DNA of 64,000 bases from the NCBI RefSeq assembly GCF_030163795.1, contig NZ_JASJOF010000007.1, positions 124,001 to 188,000 of the forward strand, given 5' to 3'. Origin of the DNA: Roseicyclus marinus. Its GTDB lineage: Bacteria > Pseudomonadota > Alphaproteobacteria > Rhodobacterales > Rhodobacteraceae. The stretch's first letter is position 1. Each line of letters begins with the position of its first letter. Shown here one piece after another: positions 42,071 to 51,530 of the stretch. Below the pieces are notes generated by a model, which was given only the letters and a program-made list of their open reading frames with translations, did not search any database and had not been told where the DNA came from. A program made the position numbers and the translations under genes.

Positions 42071-43879
42071 TCACTCCACCGTCACGGATTTGGCGAGGTT
42101 GCGGGGCTGGTCGACGTCCGTGCCCTTTGCGATGGCGGTGTGATAGGCCAAAAGCTGGGCAGGGATGGCGTAGAGCATGGGCGCCGTCAGACGCCCGGCG
42201 GAGGGCAGGGTGAGGACGGCGGCCGTGCCATCGGCGGCGGTGGCGGCGCCTGCGGCATCGGTCACCAGCGTAACCTGACCGCCCCGGGCCATGACCTCCT
42301 GCATGTTCGAGACGGTCTTGTCGAAAAGCGCATCATGCGGCGCGAAAACCAGCACCGGCAGGCTGCGGTCGATCAGCGCGATGGGGCCATGTTTCAGTTC
42401 GCCCGAGGCATAGGCCTCGGCATGGATGTAGCTGAGCTCCTTGAGCTTCAGCGCCGCCTCGAGCGCCGTGGCATACATCACCCCGCGCCCGAGGAAGAGG
42501 GCGGATTTCGCCTCGGCCAGACCGGCTGCGATGGCCGCGATCCGGGGTTCGAGGGCAAGGACATGGCGCATCTGTTCGGGGACATGGCGCAGCGCCTCGA
42601 TCTCGGCGGAGAGTTCGGGGGCGCTCATCACGCCGCGTTGGCCCGCCGCATGGAGCGCCAGAAGCGCCAGAACGCCCAACTGGTTCACATAGGCCTTGGT
42701 CGAGGCGACGGAGACCTCGACCCCTGCCATGATCGCGAGCGCCACATCGCTTTCGCGCGCGATCGAGGAGGTGCCGACATTCACGAGGCTTGCCACCAGA
42801 TCGGCACGCCCGCGCATGTAGCGGAGGGCTGCCAAAGTGTCGGCGGTTTCGCCCGATTGGCTGACGAAGAGCGCCAGTGTGCGCGGGGCGACGGGCGGTT
42901 CGCGGTAGCGGAATTCGGAGGCGACATCGACCTCGCAGGGCAGACCCGCCACCTGTTCGAACCAGTATTTGGCCGTCAGGCAGGAATAATAGCCGGTGCC
43001 GCAGGCGACCAGCACGACCCGGTCGAAGCGGGTGAAATCGAGCGCTTCGGGAAAGACCGGGGCCGCGCCCGGCGCGTAGCGGCCCAAGGCCTCGGTGAAG
43101 ACCAGGGGCTGTTCGTGGATCTCCTTGGCCATGAAATGCTTGTAGCCCGCCTTGTCGATCACGGCGGCGCGGGCTTCGATCCGCGTTTCGGCGCGGCTGA
43201 CGGGATTGTGGTGTTCGTCGACGATCTCGACGCCCGCGCGGGTGACAAAGGCGTGGTCGCCTTCCTCCAGATAGGTGATCCGGTCGGTGAGGGGCGCGAG
43301 CGCGATGGCGTCCGAGCCCACGAACATCTCGCCCTCGCCATGACCGATGGCCAGCGGCGATCCCTTTCGGGCGGCGACGATCAGGTCATCCTCGCCGTCG
43401 AAGAGAAAGCAAAGCGCGAAAGCCCCTTCGAGGCGCGCGGTGGTTGCCAGCGCGGCATCGCGCGGGGACAGGCCTTGAGCCATATAATGGGCGCACAGAT
43501 GCGCGACGGTTTCGGTATCCGTCTCGCTTTCGAAATTCGCGCCAGCAAGTTCGGCACGCAAACTGCGGTAATTCTCGATGATCCCGTTGTGGACCACCGC
43601 GACCGGGCCTTTCTGGTGGGGATGGGCGTTGGCCTCGGTGGGCGCGCCATGGGTGGCCCAGCGGGTGTGCCCGATGCCGGTTTTGCCGGGAAGGGGCTCG
43701 TGGACCAGCCGGTCGGACAGGTTGATGAGTTTGCCCACCGCGCGGCGGCGGTCGAGATCGCCGTCGTCGAGCGTGGCGATCCCCGCGCTGTCATAACCGC
43801 GATATTCCAGACGCTTGAGCGCCTCGAGGATCAGGGGGGCAACCTCGTGGGTGCCGAGAATGCCGACGATACCGCACAT
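42071..43879 (-). CDS. glmS: Glucosamine-6-phosphate synthase (isomerizing)
   Basis: 602 residues. The N-terminal glutaminase starts MCGIVGILG (Cys after Met removal). The C-terminal isomerase has two SIS domains with CGTGYYSCLTAKYWFE, SQSGETADTL and KELSYIHAEAYASGELKHGPIAL. It converts fructose-6-phosphate and glutamine to glucosamine-6-phosphate, the entry to UDP-GlcNAc. It lies 4 bases after glmU. No glmS ribozyme is expected or seen in this group. Confidence 0.96.
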   Translation of the reverse strand: MCGIVGILGTHEVAPLILEALKRLEYRGYDSAGIATLDDGDLDRRRAVGKLINLSDRLVHEPLPGKTGIGHTRWATHGAPTEANAHPHQKGPVAVVHNGIIENYRSLRAELAGANFESETDTETVAHLCAHYMAQGLSPRDAALATTARLEGAFALCFLFDGEDDLIVAARKGSPLAIGHGEGEMFVGSDAIALAPLTDRITYLEEGDHAFVTRAGVEIVDEHHNPVSRAETRIEARAAVIDKAGYKHFMAKEIHEQPLVFTEALGRYAPGAAPVFPEALDFTRFDRVVLVACGTGYYSCLTAKYWFEQVAGLPCEVDVASEFRYREPPVAPRTLALFVSQSGETADTLAALRYMRGRADLVASLVNVGTSSIARESDVALAIMAGVEVSVASTKAYVNQLGVLALLALHAAGQRGVMSAPELSAEIEALRHVPEQMRHVLALEPRIAAIAAGLAEAKSALFLGRGVMYATALEAALKLKELSYIHAEAYASGELKHGPIALIDRSLPVLVFAPHDALFDKTVSNMQEVMARGGQVTLVTDAAGAATAADGTAAVLTLPSAGRLTAPMLYAIPAQLLAYHTAIAKGTDVDQPRNLAKSVTVE

Positions 43880-43883
43880 GGGT

Positions 43884-45251
43884 CTAGCCTTTCCTTGCCG
43901 CCTTGATCGCGCGCAGCCGGTCCATCAGCTTGACGGCGAGCCCCGGCTTGTTGACCTGTTTTGCCCGCCCCAACGCCAATGCGCCGGGGGGGACATCCTC
44001 GGTGATGACCGACCCGCTAGCCGTCATGGCGCGGTCGCCCAGCGTGACGGGGGCCACCAGCATCGTGTCCGAGCCGATGAAGGCGTCACGCCCGATGGTG
44101 GTGCGGTGCTTCATCACGCCATCGTAGTTGCAGGTGACGGTGCCCGCGCCGATGTTCGTGCGTTCGCCCACGGTCGCGTCGCCGATATAGGTCAGGTGGT
44201 TGACCTTGGCCCCGTCGCCGATCTGGGCTTCTTTCACCTCGACGAAATTGCCGATGCGCGCGTCATTGCCGATTTCCGCGCCGGGGCGCAGGCGAGCGTA
44301 GGGGCCGATCACCGCGCCCGCGCTGACGTGGCAGCCTTCGAGATGAGAAAAGGCGCGGATCTGCGCGCCGGATTCCACCGTGACGCCGGGGCCGAAGACG
44401 ACATTCGGTTCGATCTCGGCATCGCGGCCGATCCATGTGTCCAGCGCGAAGAACACCGTGTCGGGGGCTTGCATGGCGACGCCATTGTCCAGCATTTCCA
44501 AGCGCTTGTTGGTCTGAAACGTGACTTCGGCTGCGGCGAGTTCGGGGCGGGAATTGATGCCGAGCGTTTCCGCCTCGGGGCAGAGGATGGCGGTGGCCGA
44601 CAGACCCTCGGCGCGGGCGAGCGCGGGCAGGTCGGTCAGGTAATACTCGCCTGCCGCGTTGTTGTTTGTGACCTTGGCCAGAAGGCGCAGGAGCGTTTGG
44701 GCGTCGGCGGCCAGAAGGCCGGAATTGCAGGTGTCGACGGCGAGTTCCGCAGGCGTGGCATCCTTGGCCTCGACGATGCGGTCGAGCCGGTCGCCGTCGA
44801 GGATCAGGCGTCCGTAGCGGCCCGGATCGGCGGCGCGGAAGCCCAGCACAACGATGTCATGCGTGGCACGCGCGGCCTGCATCGCGGCCAGTGTTTCGGG
44901 GCGGATGAAGGGCGTGTCGGCGTAAAGGACGATGGCGTCGCCTTCAAAATCTGCAAGCGCATCAGCGGCTTGCAGGACAGCATGGCCAGTGCCCAGCTGC
45001 GGTTCCTGACGGGCGCAGGTGGCAAAGGGCATGAGATCTTCGACGGCTGCCTCCACCGCTTCGGCGCCGTGGCCGGTGATGACGACGATCCGCGACGGCT
45101 CGAGCGTGGCGCCCGCGAAAAGCGCATGGGCGACAAGTGGCATTCCGCCCAGCTTGTGCAGGGGTTTGGGAAGGTCCGAATTCATCCGCGTGCCTTGCCC
45201 GGCAGCAAGAATGATGAGGGCGATGGGCCTTGCGGCCTGCGGTTCGGACAT
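43884..45251 (-). CDS. glmU: Bifunctional UDP-GlcNAc pyrophosphorylase / GlcN-1-P acetyltransferase
   Basis: 455 residues. N-terminal uridylyltransferase: AAGQGTRMNSDLPKPLHKL. C-terminal left-handed beta-helix made of isoleucine-patch repeats (IGPYARLRPGAEIGNDARIGN, IGDGAKVNHLTYIGD), ending with NYDGVMKHRTTIG. It makes UDP-GlcNAc for cell wall and LPS. It starts the minus-strand operon glmU-glmS and the genes behind them. Confidence 0.96.
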   Translation of the reverse strand: MSEPQAARPIALIILAAGQGTRMNSDLPKPLHKLGGMPLVAHALFAGATLEPSRIVVITGHGAEAVEAAVEDLMPFATCARQEPQLGTGHAVLQAADALADFEGDAIVLYADTPFIRPETLAAMQAARATHDIVVLGFRAADPGRYGRLILDGDRLDRIVEAKDATPAELAVDTCNSGLLAADAQTLLRLLAKVTNNNAAGEYYLTDLPALARAEGLSATAILCPEAETLGINSRPELAAAEVTFQTNKRLEMLDNGVAMQAPDTVFFALDTWIGRDAEIEPNVVFGPGVTVESGAQIRAFSHLEGCHVSAGAVIGPYARLRPGAEIGNDARIGNFVEVKEAQIGDGAKVNHLTYIGDATVGERTNIGAGTVTCNYDGVMKHRTTIGRDAFIGSDTMLVAPVTLGDRAMTASGSVITEDVPPGALALGRAKQVNKPGLAVKLMDRLRAIKAARKG

Positions 45252-45362
45252 GGGTCTGCCTGCTTTCTCTTGCTTGCGCCCGTTTTACCTATGGCCGGTG
45301 CTGGTGCAAGCGCGGGCTGCTTCACTTTGCTTAACGCCCTGTTACAAACGGGGGCAGAAACT

Positions 45363-45401
45363 TGCCGAGATCTTAACGAAACTGCCGAGATCTTAACGAA
45401 A
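45363..45401 (+). repeat. Two tandem copies of a 19-bp sequence before the HAD gene
   Basis: TGCCGAGATCTTAACGAAA occurs twice with period 20 in the glmU/HAD-gene gap. The second copy sits 8 bases before the HAD ATG, followed by AGGAT. It may be a duplicated promoter or operator element; TTAAC in both copies resembles the start of a CtrA-type word. Confidence 0.7.
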
Positions 45402-45409
45402 GGATACTC

Positions 45410-46075
45410 ATGCGCTGCGTGATCTTCGACCTCGACGGGACGCTGGCGGATACGGCGGGCGATCTGATCGCGGCGGCCAATGCCGCGCTCGGGATGATGG
45501 GCCATGCCCCGCAACTGGCGATGGGGGCCGATGACGGCGTCGCGCTGCGCGGCGGGCGGGCGATGCTGCGGTTGGCGGCAGAGCGGATGGCGCTGGAGGA
45601 TGACGGCGCGATGGTCGAGGCGGGCTATCCGCTGCTGCTCGACGCCTATGGCGCGGCGATCGACACGCATACGACGCTCTACCCCGGCGCGATGGAGGCG
45701 GTGGCGCGGTTGAAGGCGCGGGGCGTGGCGGTGGGCATCTGCACCAACAAGCCCGAGGGCTTGGCTGAGACGCTCTTGACCCGTCTGGGGGTTCGCGGGG
45801 AATTCGGCGCGCTGATCGGGGCCGACACGCTGCCGGTGCGCAAACCCGATCCCGCACCGCTGCGCGAGGCGGTGATGCGGGCGGGCGGGGCGATGGAACG
45901 GTCGATCCTGATCGGGGATACGGTGACGGACCGCGAGACGGCGCGCGCCGCCGGACGGCCCTGCGCGCTCGTTACCTTCGGGCCAATGGGGCAGGCGGTG
46001 GCCGATCTGGAGCCCGAAGCCCTGATCGAGCATTACGACGCGCTCGATGCGATCATCGACCGGCTGATCCCATGA
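45410..46075 (+). CDS. HAD-IA phosphatase (phosphoglycolate phosphatase-like)
   Basis: 221 residues. HAD motif I is FDLDGTLADT (Asp nucleophile), motif II includes ICTNKP, and motifs III-IV include RKPDPAPL and LIGDTVTDRETA. The alpha-helical cap (about 15-90) matches Gph-type enzymes, but substrate specificity cannot be read. Its end overlaps the DegT-type gene by ATGA, so the two may form a small operon divergent from glmU. Confidence 0.85.
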   Translation: MRCVIFDLDGTLADTAGDLIAAANAALGMMGHAPQLAMGADDGVALRGGRAMLRLAAERMALEDDGAMVEAGYPLLLDAYGAAIDTHTTLYPGAMEAVARLKARGVAVGICTNKPEGLAETLLTRLGVRGEFGALIGADTLPVRKPDPAPLREAVMRAGGAMERSILIGDTVTDRETARAAGRPCALVTFGPMGQAVADLEPEALIEHYDALDAIIDRLIP

Positions 46076-47340
46076 CGCTATTCGGGCGAGGGGCCATTGA
46101 CGAAGCGGCCACGCCCGCCAATTCTCGCCCCATGGAAAAACCCGTCTTCAAAGGCAAGTTCACCCAGCAAGAACCGATCCCCGAGGCGGCGATCGAGGCT
46201 GCGGTCGCCGTCATGCGGTCCGGCCGCCTGCACCGTTACAACCTGATCGGCGAGGAAGAGGGCGAGGTTTCGGCGCTGGAGCGCGAATTTGCGGCCTATA
46301 CCGGCGCGCGCTACGCGCTGGCCGTCGCGTCGGGCGGCTATGCGATGGGGTGTGCGCTCAGGGCGCTCGGCGTCGGCCATGGAGACCGTGTCTTGTCGAA
46401 CGGTTTCACGCTCGCGCCGGTGCCGGGGGCCATCGCCAGCGTTGGGGCGGATCCGGTATTCGTCGAGACGACCGAAGCCTTGACCATAGACATCGACGAT
46501 CTGGCGGTGAAGGCGCGTGCGTCGGCGGCGCGGGTTCTGCTGCTCAGCCACATGCGCGGGCATATCTGCGACATGGACCGGCTGATGGAGGTGGCGCGGG
46601 TCCATGGCCTGCAGGTGATCGAGGATTGCGCGCATACGATGGGGGCCGCGTGGCGCGGCACGCCTTCGGGGCGTCATGGGGTGATCGGCTGCTATTCGAC
46701 CCAGACCTACAAGCACATGAATTCGGGCGAGGGCGGCCTGCTGGTGTCGGACGATGCCGATGTGATGGCGCGCGCCATCATGTTGTCGGGGTCCTACATG
46801 CTGTTTGGGCGGCACACGGCGGGGCCATCCGTCGACCGGTTCGCGACGGTGAAATACGAGACGCCCAATGTCTCGGGCCGGATGGATCATTTGCGGGCCG
46901 CGATCTTGCGCCCGCAACTGGCCGATCTGCCGGCGCAGGTTGCGCGGTGGAACGCGCTTTACCGCACGCTGGAGGAAGGGTTGCGCAACCTGCCGGGTGT
47001 GCGGCTGATCGAACGCCCGCCACAGGAAAGCATCGTCGGTTCGTCCTTCCAGTTCCTGTTGCCGGACTGGTCAGGGGAGGCGGTGCGCGCCTTGGTTGCG
47101 GCCTGTGGGGCGCGGGGGGTGGAGCTGAAATGGTTCGGGGCGAGGGAGCCCGTCGCCTTCACCTCGCGCTATGACAGCTGGCGCTATGCGCCGCCGCAGT
47201 ACCTGCCGAGGACCGATGCGATCCTTGCGGGGCTGATCGACATGCGCCTGCCGCTGACATTCTCGGAGGCCGATGTGCGGTTGATCGGGTCGATCATCCG
47301 CGACGAGGTCATGGGAGCGAGCGCGCAGGCGGCGGAGTAA
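46072..47340 (+). CDS. DegT/DnrJ/EryC1-family aminotransferase
   Basis: 422 residues from the ATGA-overlapping start; ATG 46132 (MEKPVF) is an alternative. The PLP lysine is in TYKHMNSGEGGLL, and the N-terminal segments ALAVASGGYAMGCAL and EDCAHTMGAAW are typical for this family. Members aminate sugar nucleotides or other oxo sugars. It is coupled to a HAD phosphatase, so a sugar or cyclitol role is possible. The convergent gene is pyrG with a triple palindrome between. Confidence 0.84.
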   Translation: MTLFGRGAIDEAATPANSRPMEKPVFKGKFTQQEPIPEAAIEAAVAVMRSGRLHRYNLIGEEEGEVSALEREFAAYTGARYALAVASGGYAMGCALRALGVGHGDRVLSNGFTLAPVPGAIASVGADPVFVETTEALTIDIDDLAVKARASAARVLLLSHMRGHICDMDRLMEVARVHGLQVIEDCAHTMGAAWRGTPSGRHGVIGCYSTQTYKHMNSGEGGLLVSDDADVMARAIMLSGSYMLFGRHTAGPSVDRFATVKYETPNVSGRMDHLRAAILRPQLADLPAQVARWNALYRTLEEGLRNLPGVRLIERPPQESIVGSSFQFLLPDWSGEAVRALVAACGARGVELKWFGAREPVAFTSRYDSWRYAPPQYLPRTDAILAGLIDMRLPLTFSEADVRLIGSIIRDEVMGASAQAAE

Positions 47341-47345
47341 GGGAG

Positions 47346-47409
47346 CGTTTTCCTGCAGGAAAACGGGACGGAAATCCCGAGATTTCCGGCGCCGAAAACT
47401 CGAGTTTTC
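47346..47409. repeat. Triple-palindrome intergenic element B
   Basis: Three palindromes: CGTTTTCCTGCAGGAAAACG (47346-47365), CGGAAATC-CCGA-GATTTCCG (47369-47388) and GAAAACTCGAGTTTTC (47394-47409). They are enclosed by GAGCG and CGCTC (47343 and 47410). Same design as element A at 32411-32476, again between convergent genes. Likely a bidirectional terminator or insertable palindrome element. Confidence 0.85.
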
Positions 47410-47417
47410 CGCTCTCT

Positions 47418-49061
47418 TCAGACCAGACGGGAATTTTCCTTGGCCGCGCGCACGAAGTCGCGGAACAGCGGGTGCGGCGCGAAGGGTTTGGATTTCAGTT
47501 CCGGGTGGAACTGAACGCCGATGAACCACGGATGATCCTCGACCTCGACGATCTCGGGCAGGCGGCCATCGGGCGACATGCCGGAAAACTTGAGGCCCTG
47601 CGCCTCGAGCGCCTCGCGGTACTTGATGTCGACCTCGTAGCGGTGGCGGTGGCGTTCCTCGATGGCCAAGGATCCATAGACCTCGGCCACCTTGGAGCCT
47701 TCTTTGAGCACGGCGTCATAGGCCCCGAGGCGCATCGTGCCGCCCTTGGCGTCCGTCAGCTTGCGCTTGACCTTGTGGTTGCCCTGAACCCATTCCTTGA
47801 GATGGTAGACCACGGGCGTGAAACGCTTTTTTCCGGCTTCGTGGTCGAATTCCTCGGAGCCGGCGTCGCCCAAGCTGGCGAGATTGCGCGCCGCTTCGAT
47901 CACGGCCATCTGCATGCCGAGACAGATGCCGAGATAAGGCACCTTGCGGGTGCGGGCGAATTCGGCCGCCTTGATCTTGCCCTCGGTGCCACGTTCACCG
48001 AAGCCGCCGGGGACGAGGATCGCGTCGAACCCTTCGAGCCAGGGGGCCGGATCCTCGCGTTCGAAGATCTCGGCGTCGATCCATTCGGCCTTGACCTTGA
48101 CGCGGTTGGCCATGCCGCCATGGGTCAGGGCCTCGGCGATGGATTTGTAGGCGTCTTCGAGCTGCGTGTATTTGCCGACGATGGCCACGCGCACTTCGCC
48201 CTCGGGGTTGTGGATGCGGTCGGCCACGTCTTCCCAGATCGTCAGGTCGGGCCGGGGCGCGGGGCTGATCTGGAAGGCGTCGAGCACGGCCTGATCCAAG
48301 CCTTCGCGGTGATAGGCGAGCGGGGCCTCGTAGATCGAGGCGAGGTCCTGGGCCGCGATCACGGCATCGGGGCGGACGTTGCAGAAGAGCGCGAGTTTCT
48401 CGCGTTCCTTGGCAGGGATCGGCCCTTCGGAGCGGCAGACGAGGATGTCGGGCGCGATGCCGATGGAGCGGAGTTCCTTGACCGAATGCTGCGTGGGCTT
48501 GGTTTTCAGCTCGCCCGAGGCCTTGATGAAGGGCAGGAGCGTCAGGTGCATGAAGATGCATTGGCCGCGCGGCTTTTCCTGACCGAACTGGCGGATCGCC
48601 TCGAAGAAGGGCAGGCCTTCGATGTCGCCCACGGTGCCGCCGATTTCGCAAAGCATGAAATCGACCTCATCCTCGCCGATGCGGAGGAAATCCTTGATCT
48701 CGTTGGTGACGTGGGGAATCACCTGGATCGTTTTCCCGAGGTAATCGCCGCGCCGCTCTTTCTCGAGCACGTTGGAATAGATTCGGCCCGAAGAGACCGA
48801 ATCCGTCATGCGGGCCGCGACGCCGGTGAAGCGTTCGTAATGGCCAAGGTCGAGATCGGTTTCCGCGCCGTCATCGGTCACGAAGACCTCGCCATGCTCG
48901 AAGGGCGACATCGTGCCGGGGTCGACGTTGAGATAGGGGTCGAGCTTGCGCAGGCGGACCGTGAAGCCGCGGGCCTGCAAGAGCGCCCCCAGCGCCGCCG
49001 AGGCCAAACCCTTGCCAAGCGAGGAGACCACACCGCCGGTGATGAAAATATAGCGCGCCAT
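47418..49061 (-). CDS. pyrG: CTP synthase
   Basis: 547 residues from ATG 49061. N-terminal synthetase: [20 protein letters not shown] and [22 protein letters not shown]-terminal glutamine amidotransferase with Cys in [15 protein letters not shown] and the His-x-Glu pair in VQFHPEL. It makes CTP from UTP, ATP and glutamine. secG lies upstream on the same strand and pyrG follows it, the usual order in this group. Confidence 0.96.
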   Translation of the reverse strand: MARYIFITGGVVSSLGKGLASAALGALLQARGFTVRLRKLDPYLNVDPGTMSPFEHGEVFVTDDGAETDLDLGHYERFTGVAARMTDSVSSGRIYSNVLEKERRGDYLGKTIQVIPHVTNEIKDFLRIGEDEVDFMLCEIGGTVGDIEGLPFFEAIRQFGQEKPRGQCIFMHLTLLPFIKASGELKTKPTQHSVKELRSIGIAPDILVCRSEGPIPAKEREKLALFCNVRPDAVIAAQDLASIYEAPLAYHREGLDQAVLDAFQISPAPRPDLTIWEDVADRIHNPEGEVRVAIVGKYTQLEDAYKSIAEALTHGGMANRVKVKAEWIDAEIFEREDPAPWLEGFDAILVPGGFGERGTEGKIKAAEFARTRKVPYLGICLGMQMAVIEAARNLASLGDAGSEEFDHEAGKKRFTPVVYHLKEWVQGNHKVKRKLTDAKGGTMRLGAYDAVLKEGSKVAEVYGSLAIEERHRHRYEVDIKYREALEAQGLKFSGMSPDGRLPEIVEVEDHPWFIGVQFHPELKSKPFAPHPLFRDFVRAAKENSRLV

Positions 49062-49230
49062 GTCGAAAGCTCTCCCGCGTCGGGTGGGCTGCGATGCGTC
49101 CGCAACCCTGTCTGCCAATCCCAATACCACGGGATTTGAGAATAACCGGATTCGGCCCGACCCTGCAAGCCGAACCGCTAAATCCTGTGAGAATTGGGGG
49201 AAAATCCCCTAGATATACGAGGTTTTTGCC

Positions 49231-49596
49231 TCAGTCGGTGCGCGGCGGCAGGGCGGGCGCATCGCCCGTCACAGGCGGCAGAAGCGCATCGGCGGGCGGC
49301 AGGAGCGAGCCATCGTCGGTGGGCGCCTGTTCGGTCGTGCCCGTTCCCACGCGGTCGAGGACCGAGGACCCGGCCGAGTTCTGCGCGGCGAGGATCGTCA
49401 GGGTGATCGAGGTGGCGAGAAAGGCGATGGCGAAGGCCCAGGTCAGTTTGCCGAGCGCGGTGGCGGCCTGGCGTCCCGTCATCACGCCGCCACCGCCGCC
49501 CATGCCCAGACCGCCCCCTTCGGAGCGCTGCAACAGCACCACGCCGATCAGGCAGATCGCGAGGATCAGGTGGACGACGAGGATGACATTTTCCAT
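49231..49596 (-). CDS. secG: Preprotein translocase subunit SecG
   Basis: 121 residues. Two hydrophobic spans (about 3-20 and 50-70) flank a Gly-rich loop (GGGLGMGGGGGVMTGRQAAT), as in all SecG proteins. A longer Pro/Ala-rich C-terminus is typical of the alphaproteobacterial form. It joins SecYE to assist export. Confidence 0.93.
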   Translation of the reverse strand: MENVILVVHLILAICLIGVVLLQRSEGGGLGMGGGGGVMTGRQAATALGKLTWAFAIAFLATSITLTILAAQNSAGSSVLDRVGTGTTEQAPTDDGSLLPPADALLPPVTGDAPALPPRTD

Positions 49597-49910
49597 GGGC
49601 GGGGTCCCTTTGCGAGGCCGGGCTCGTAATTTCGCGTCTCTCTATGGGATGCGGCATGCCGCCGCAAGACCCGTGCCGACAACCATAGCGCGAGTCGGGC
49701 TTTCACATGCAAGAATTTTGTTGCAAGTGAAGCGAAACCCGCCACGGGACACGAATGTATACCGTTTCTTTCCGCCGACCCGTGGTGTGGCGGGATGCGC
49801 GGCGGCATGTCGCATCTTTCGACAAGGACGGCATGGCAGGCGAGACTCTGCTTTCAACCCGGACACGGCCCCGGTATAGCGCCCGGGGCTTTAGAACCGG
49901 AGGATCCGCC
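49597..49910. other. Divergent promoter region secG/purA
   Basis: About 314 bases with no credible gene. It serves secG to the left and purA to the right. CTTGCA occurs twice on the minus strand with an 8-base gap (around 49708-49730), next to an A/T-rich AATTTTGTT stretch. GGAGGATCC is the purA ribosome site (49900-49908). Confidence 0.45.
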
Positions 49911-51206
49911 ATGGCCAATGTTGTCGTCGTCGGCGCCCAGTGGGGCGATGAAGGCAAGGGCAAGATCGTCGACTGGTTGAGCGAGCGGGCCGATGTGATC
50001 GCCCGGTTCCAAGGCGGTCACAATGCCGGTCACACCTTGGTGATCGACGGGAAGGTCTACAAGCTGAACGCGCTGCCGTCTGGCGTGGTGCGCGGCGGCA
50101 AGCTCAGCGTGATCGGCAATGGCGTGGTGCTGGACCCCTGGCACCTGGTCGGCGAGATCGCGTCGATCCGGCAGCAGGGCGTCGAGATCACGCCCGAGAC
50201 GCTGATGATCGCGGAGAACACGCCGCTGATCCTGCCGATCCATGGCGAACTGGACCGGGCGCGCGAGGAAGCGGCGAGCGCCGGCACCAAGATCGGTACG
50301 ACCGGGCGGGGCATCGGCCCGGCCTACGAGGACAAGGTGGGCCGCCGGTCGGTGCGGGTGGCGGATCTGGCCGATGATGCGACATTGCAGGCGCGGGTCG
50401 ACCGGGCGCTGCAACATCACAACCCGCTGCGGCGGGGCCTCGGGATCGAGGAGGTCGATCGGGACGCGCTTTTGGACAAGCTGCGCGCCATCGCGCCCGA
50501 GATCCTGCCCTATGCCGCGCCGGTCTGGAGAGTGCTGAACGAGAACCGCAAGGCCGGGAAGCGCATCCTGTTCGAAGGGGCGCAGGGCGCGCTGCTGGAC
50601 ATCGATTTCGGCACCTATCCCTTCGTCACCTCGTCCAACGTGATCGCGGGGCAGGCGGCAACGGGTGTCGGCATTGGGCCCACCGCCATCGATTACGTTC
50701 TGGGCATCGTGAAGGCCTATACGACCCGCGTGGGCGAGGGGCCGTTTCCGACCGAGCTGAAGGATGCCGATGGCCAGCGGCTGGGCGAGCGGGGGCGTGA
50801 ATTCGGCACGGTGACGGGGCGCAAGCGGCGCTGCGGCTGGTTTGACGCCTGCCTTGTGCGCCAGACCTGCGCCACGAGCGGCGTCAAGGGCATCGCGCTG
50901 ACCAAGCTCGACGTTCTGGACGGCTTCGACACGCTGAAGATCTGCGTGGGCTACGACCTCGACGGCCAGCTGCTCGACTACCTGCCCACGGCCGCCGAAC
51001 AGCAGGCGCGCTGCGTTCCCGTCTACGAGGAAATGCCGGGTTGGTCCGCCTCGACCGAGGGTGCGCGCAGCTGGGCCGATCTGCCGGGCGAAGCGGTGAA
51101 ATACGTCCGCCGCATCGAAGAGTTGATCGAATGCCCGGTGGCCCTACTGTCCACCTCACCCGAACGGGACGACACGATACTTGTCACCGACCCGTTCGCG
51201 GACTGA
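49911..51206 (+). CDS. purA: Adenylosuccinate synthase
   Basis: 431 residues from ATG 49911, with GGAGG upstream. N-terminal [19 protein letters not shown] (GTP loop), then GGHNAGHT and the C-terminal segment [14 protein letters not shown]. It converts IMP and aspartate to adenylosuccinate in AMP synthesis. The DUF2842 gene follows in the same direction. Confidence 0.97.
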   Translation: MANVVVVGAQWGDEGKGKIVDWLSERADVIARFQGGHNAGHTLVIDGKVYKLNALPSGVVRGGKLSVIGNGVVLDPWHLVGEIASIRQQGVEITPETLMIAENTPLILPIHGELDRAREEAASAGTKIGTTGRGIGPAYEDKVGRRSVRVADLADDATLQARVDRALQHHNPLRRGLGIEEVDRDALLDKLRAIAPEILPYAAPVWRVLNENRKAGKRILFEGAQGALLDIDFGTYPFVTSSNVIAGQAATGVGIGPTAIDYVLGIVKAYTTRVGEGPFPTELKDADGQRLGERGREFGTVTGRKRRCGWFDACLVRQTCATSGVKGIALTKLDVLDGFDTLKICVGYDLDGQLLDYLPTAAEQQARCVPVYEEMPGWSASTEGARSWADLPGEAVKYVRRIEELIECPVALLSTSPERDDTILVTDPFAD

Positions 51207-51233
51207 CATCCGAACGACCCGGAAGGGACACCC

Positions 51234-51461
51234 ATGGCGTTGAGCTACAAAACCCGGCGGCGGTTGTCGCTGGTCATCCTGATCTTCGGTCTGCCGGCCT
51301 ATATCGCGCTGGCGTGGTGGATCATGAGCCTGTTCGACCGCCCGTCGATCTGGCTGGAACTGGGCATTTACACCATTCTGGGCATCCTGTGGGCCCTGCC
51401 GCTCAAGGCTGTGTTCAAGGGTGTGGGACAGGCCGATCCGGACGCGCCGCCGCACGAGTGA
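51234..51461 (+). CDS. DUF2842 membrane protein
   Basis: 75 residues, two hydrophobic spans (about 10-32 and 40-62) with a charged YKTRRRL start and a Gly/Asp-rich tail. It matches the DUF2842 family found after purA in alphaproteobacteria; function unknown. A strong bidirectional terminator follows at 51481-51512. Confidence 0.83.
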   Translation: MALSYKTRRRLSLVILIFGLPAYIALAWWIMSLFDRPSIWLELGIYTILGILWALPLKAVFKGVGQADPDAPPHE

Positions 51462-51480
51462 CAATAGGCGCATGAATGCG

Positions 51481-51512
51481 AAAAGGCCCCGCAGGAGTAT
51501 GCGGGGCCTTTT
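51481..51512. terminator. Bidirectional terminator
   Basis: A perfect 13-bp stem AAAAGGCCCCGCA / TGCGGGGCCTTTT with a 6-base loop. A-tract and T-tract on both sides let it serve the plus-strand DUF2842 gene and the minus-strand acidic-protein gene. Confidence 0.92.
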
Positions 51513-51530
51513 GCGTTTGCGGGGGCGCCT

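Noticed and set aside
42140..45422. Plus-strand frames of 588 and 535 residues opposite glmS and glmU
   Set aside because: Shadows of unmistakable glmS and glmU genes on the minus strand.
47472..49139. Plus-strand 555-residue frame opposite pyrG
   Set aside because: It is the complement of a well-conserved CTP synthase; no start signal and no domain.
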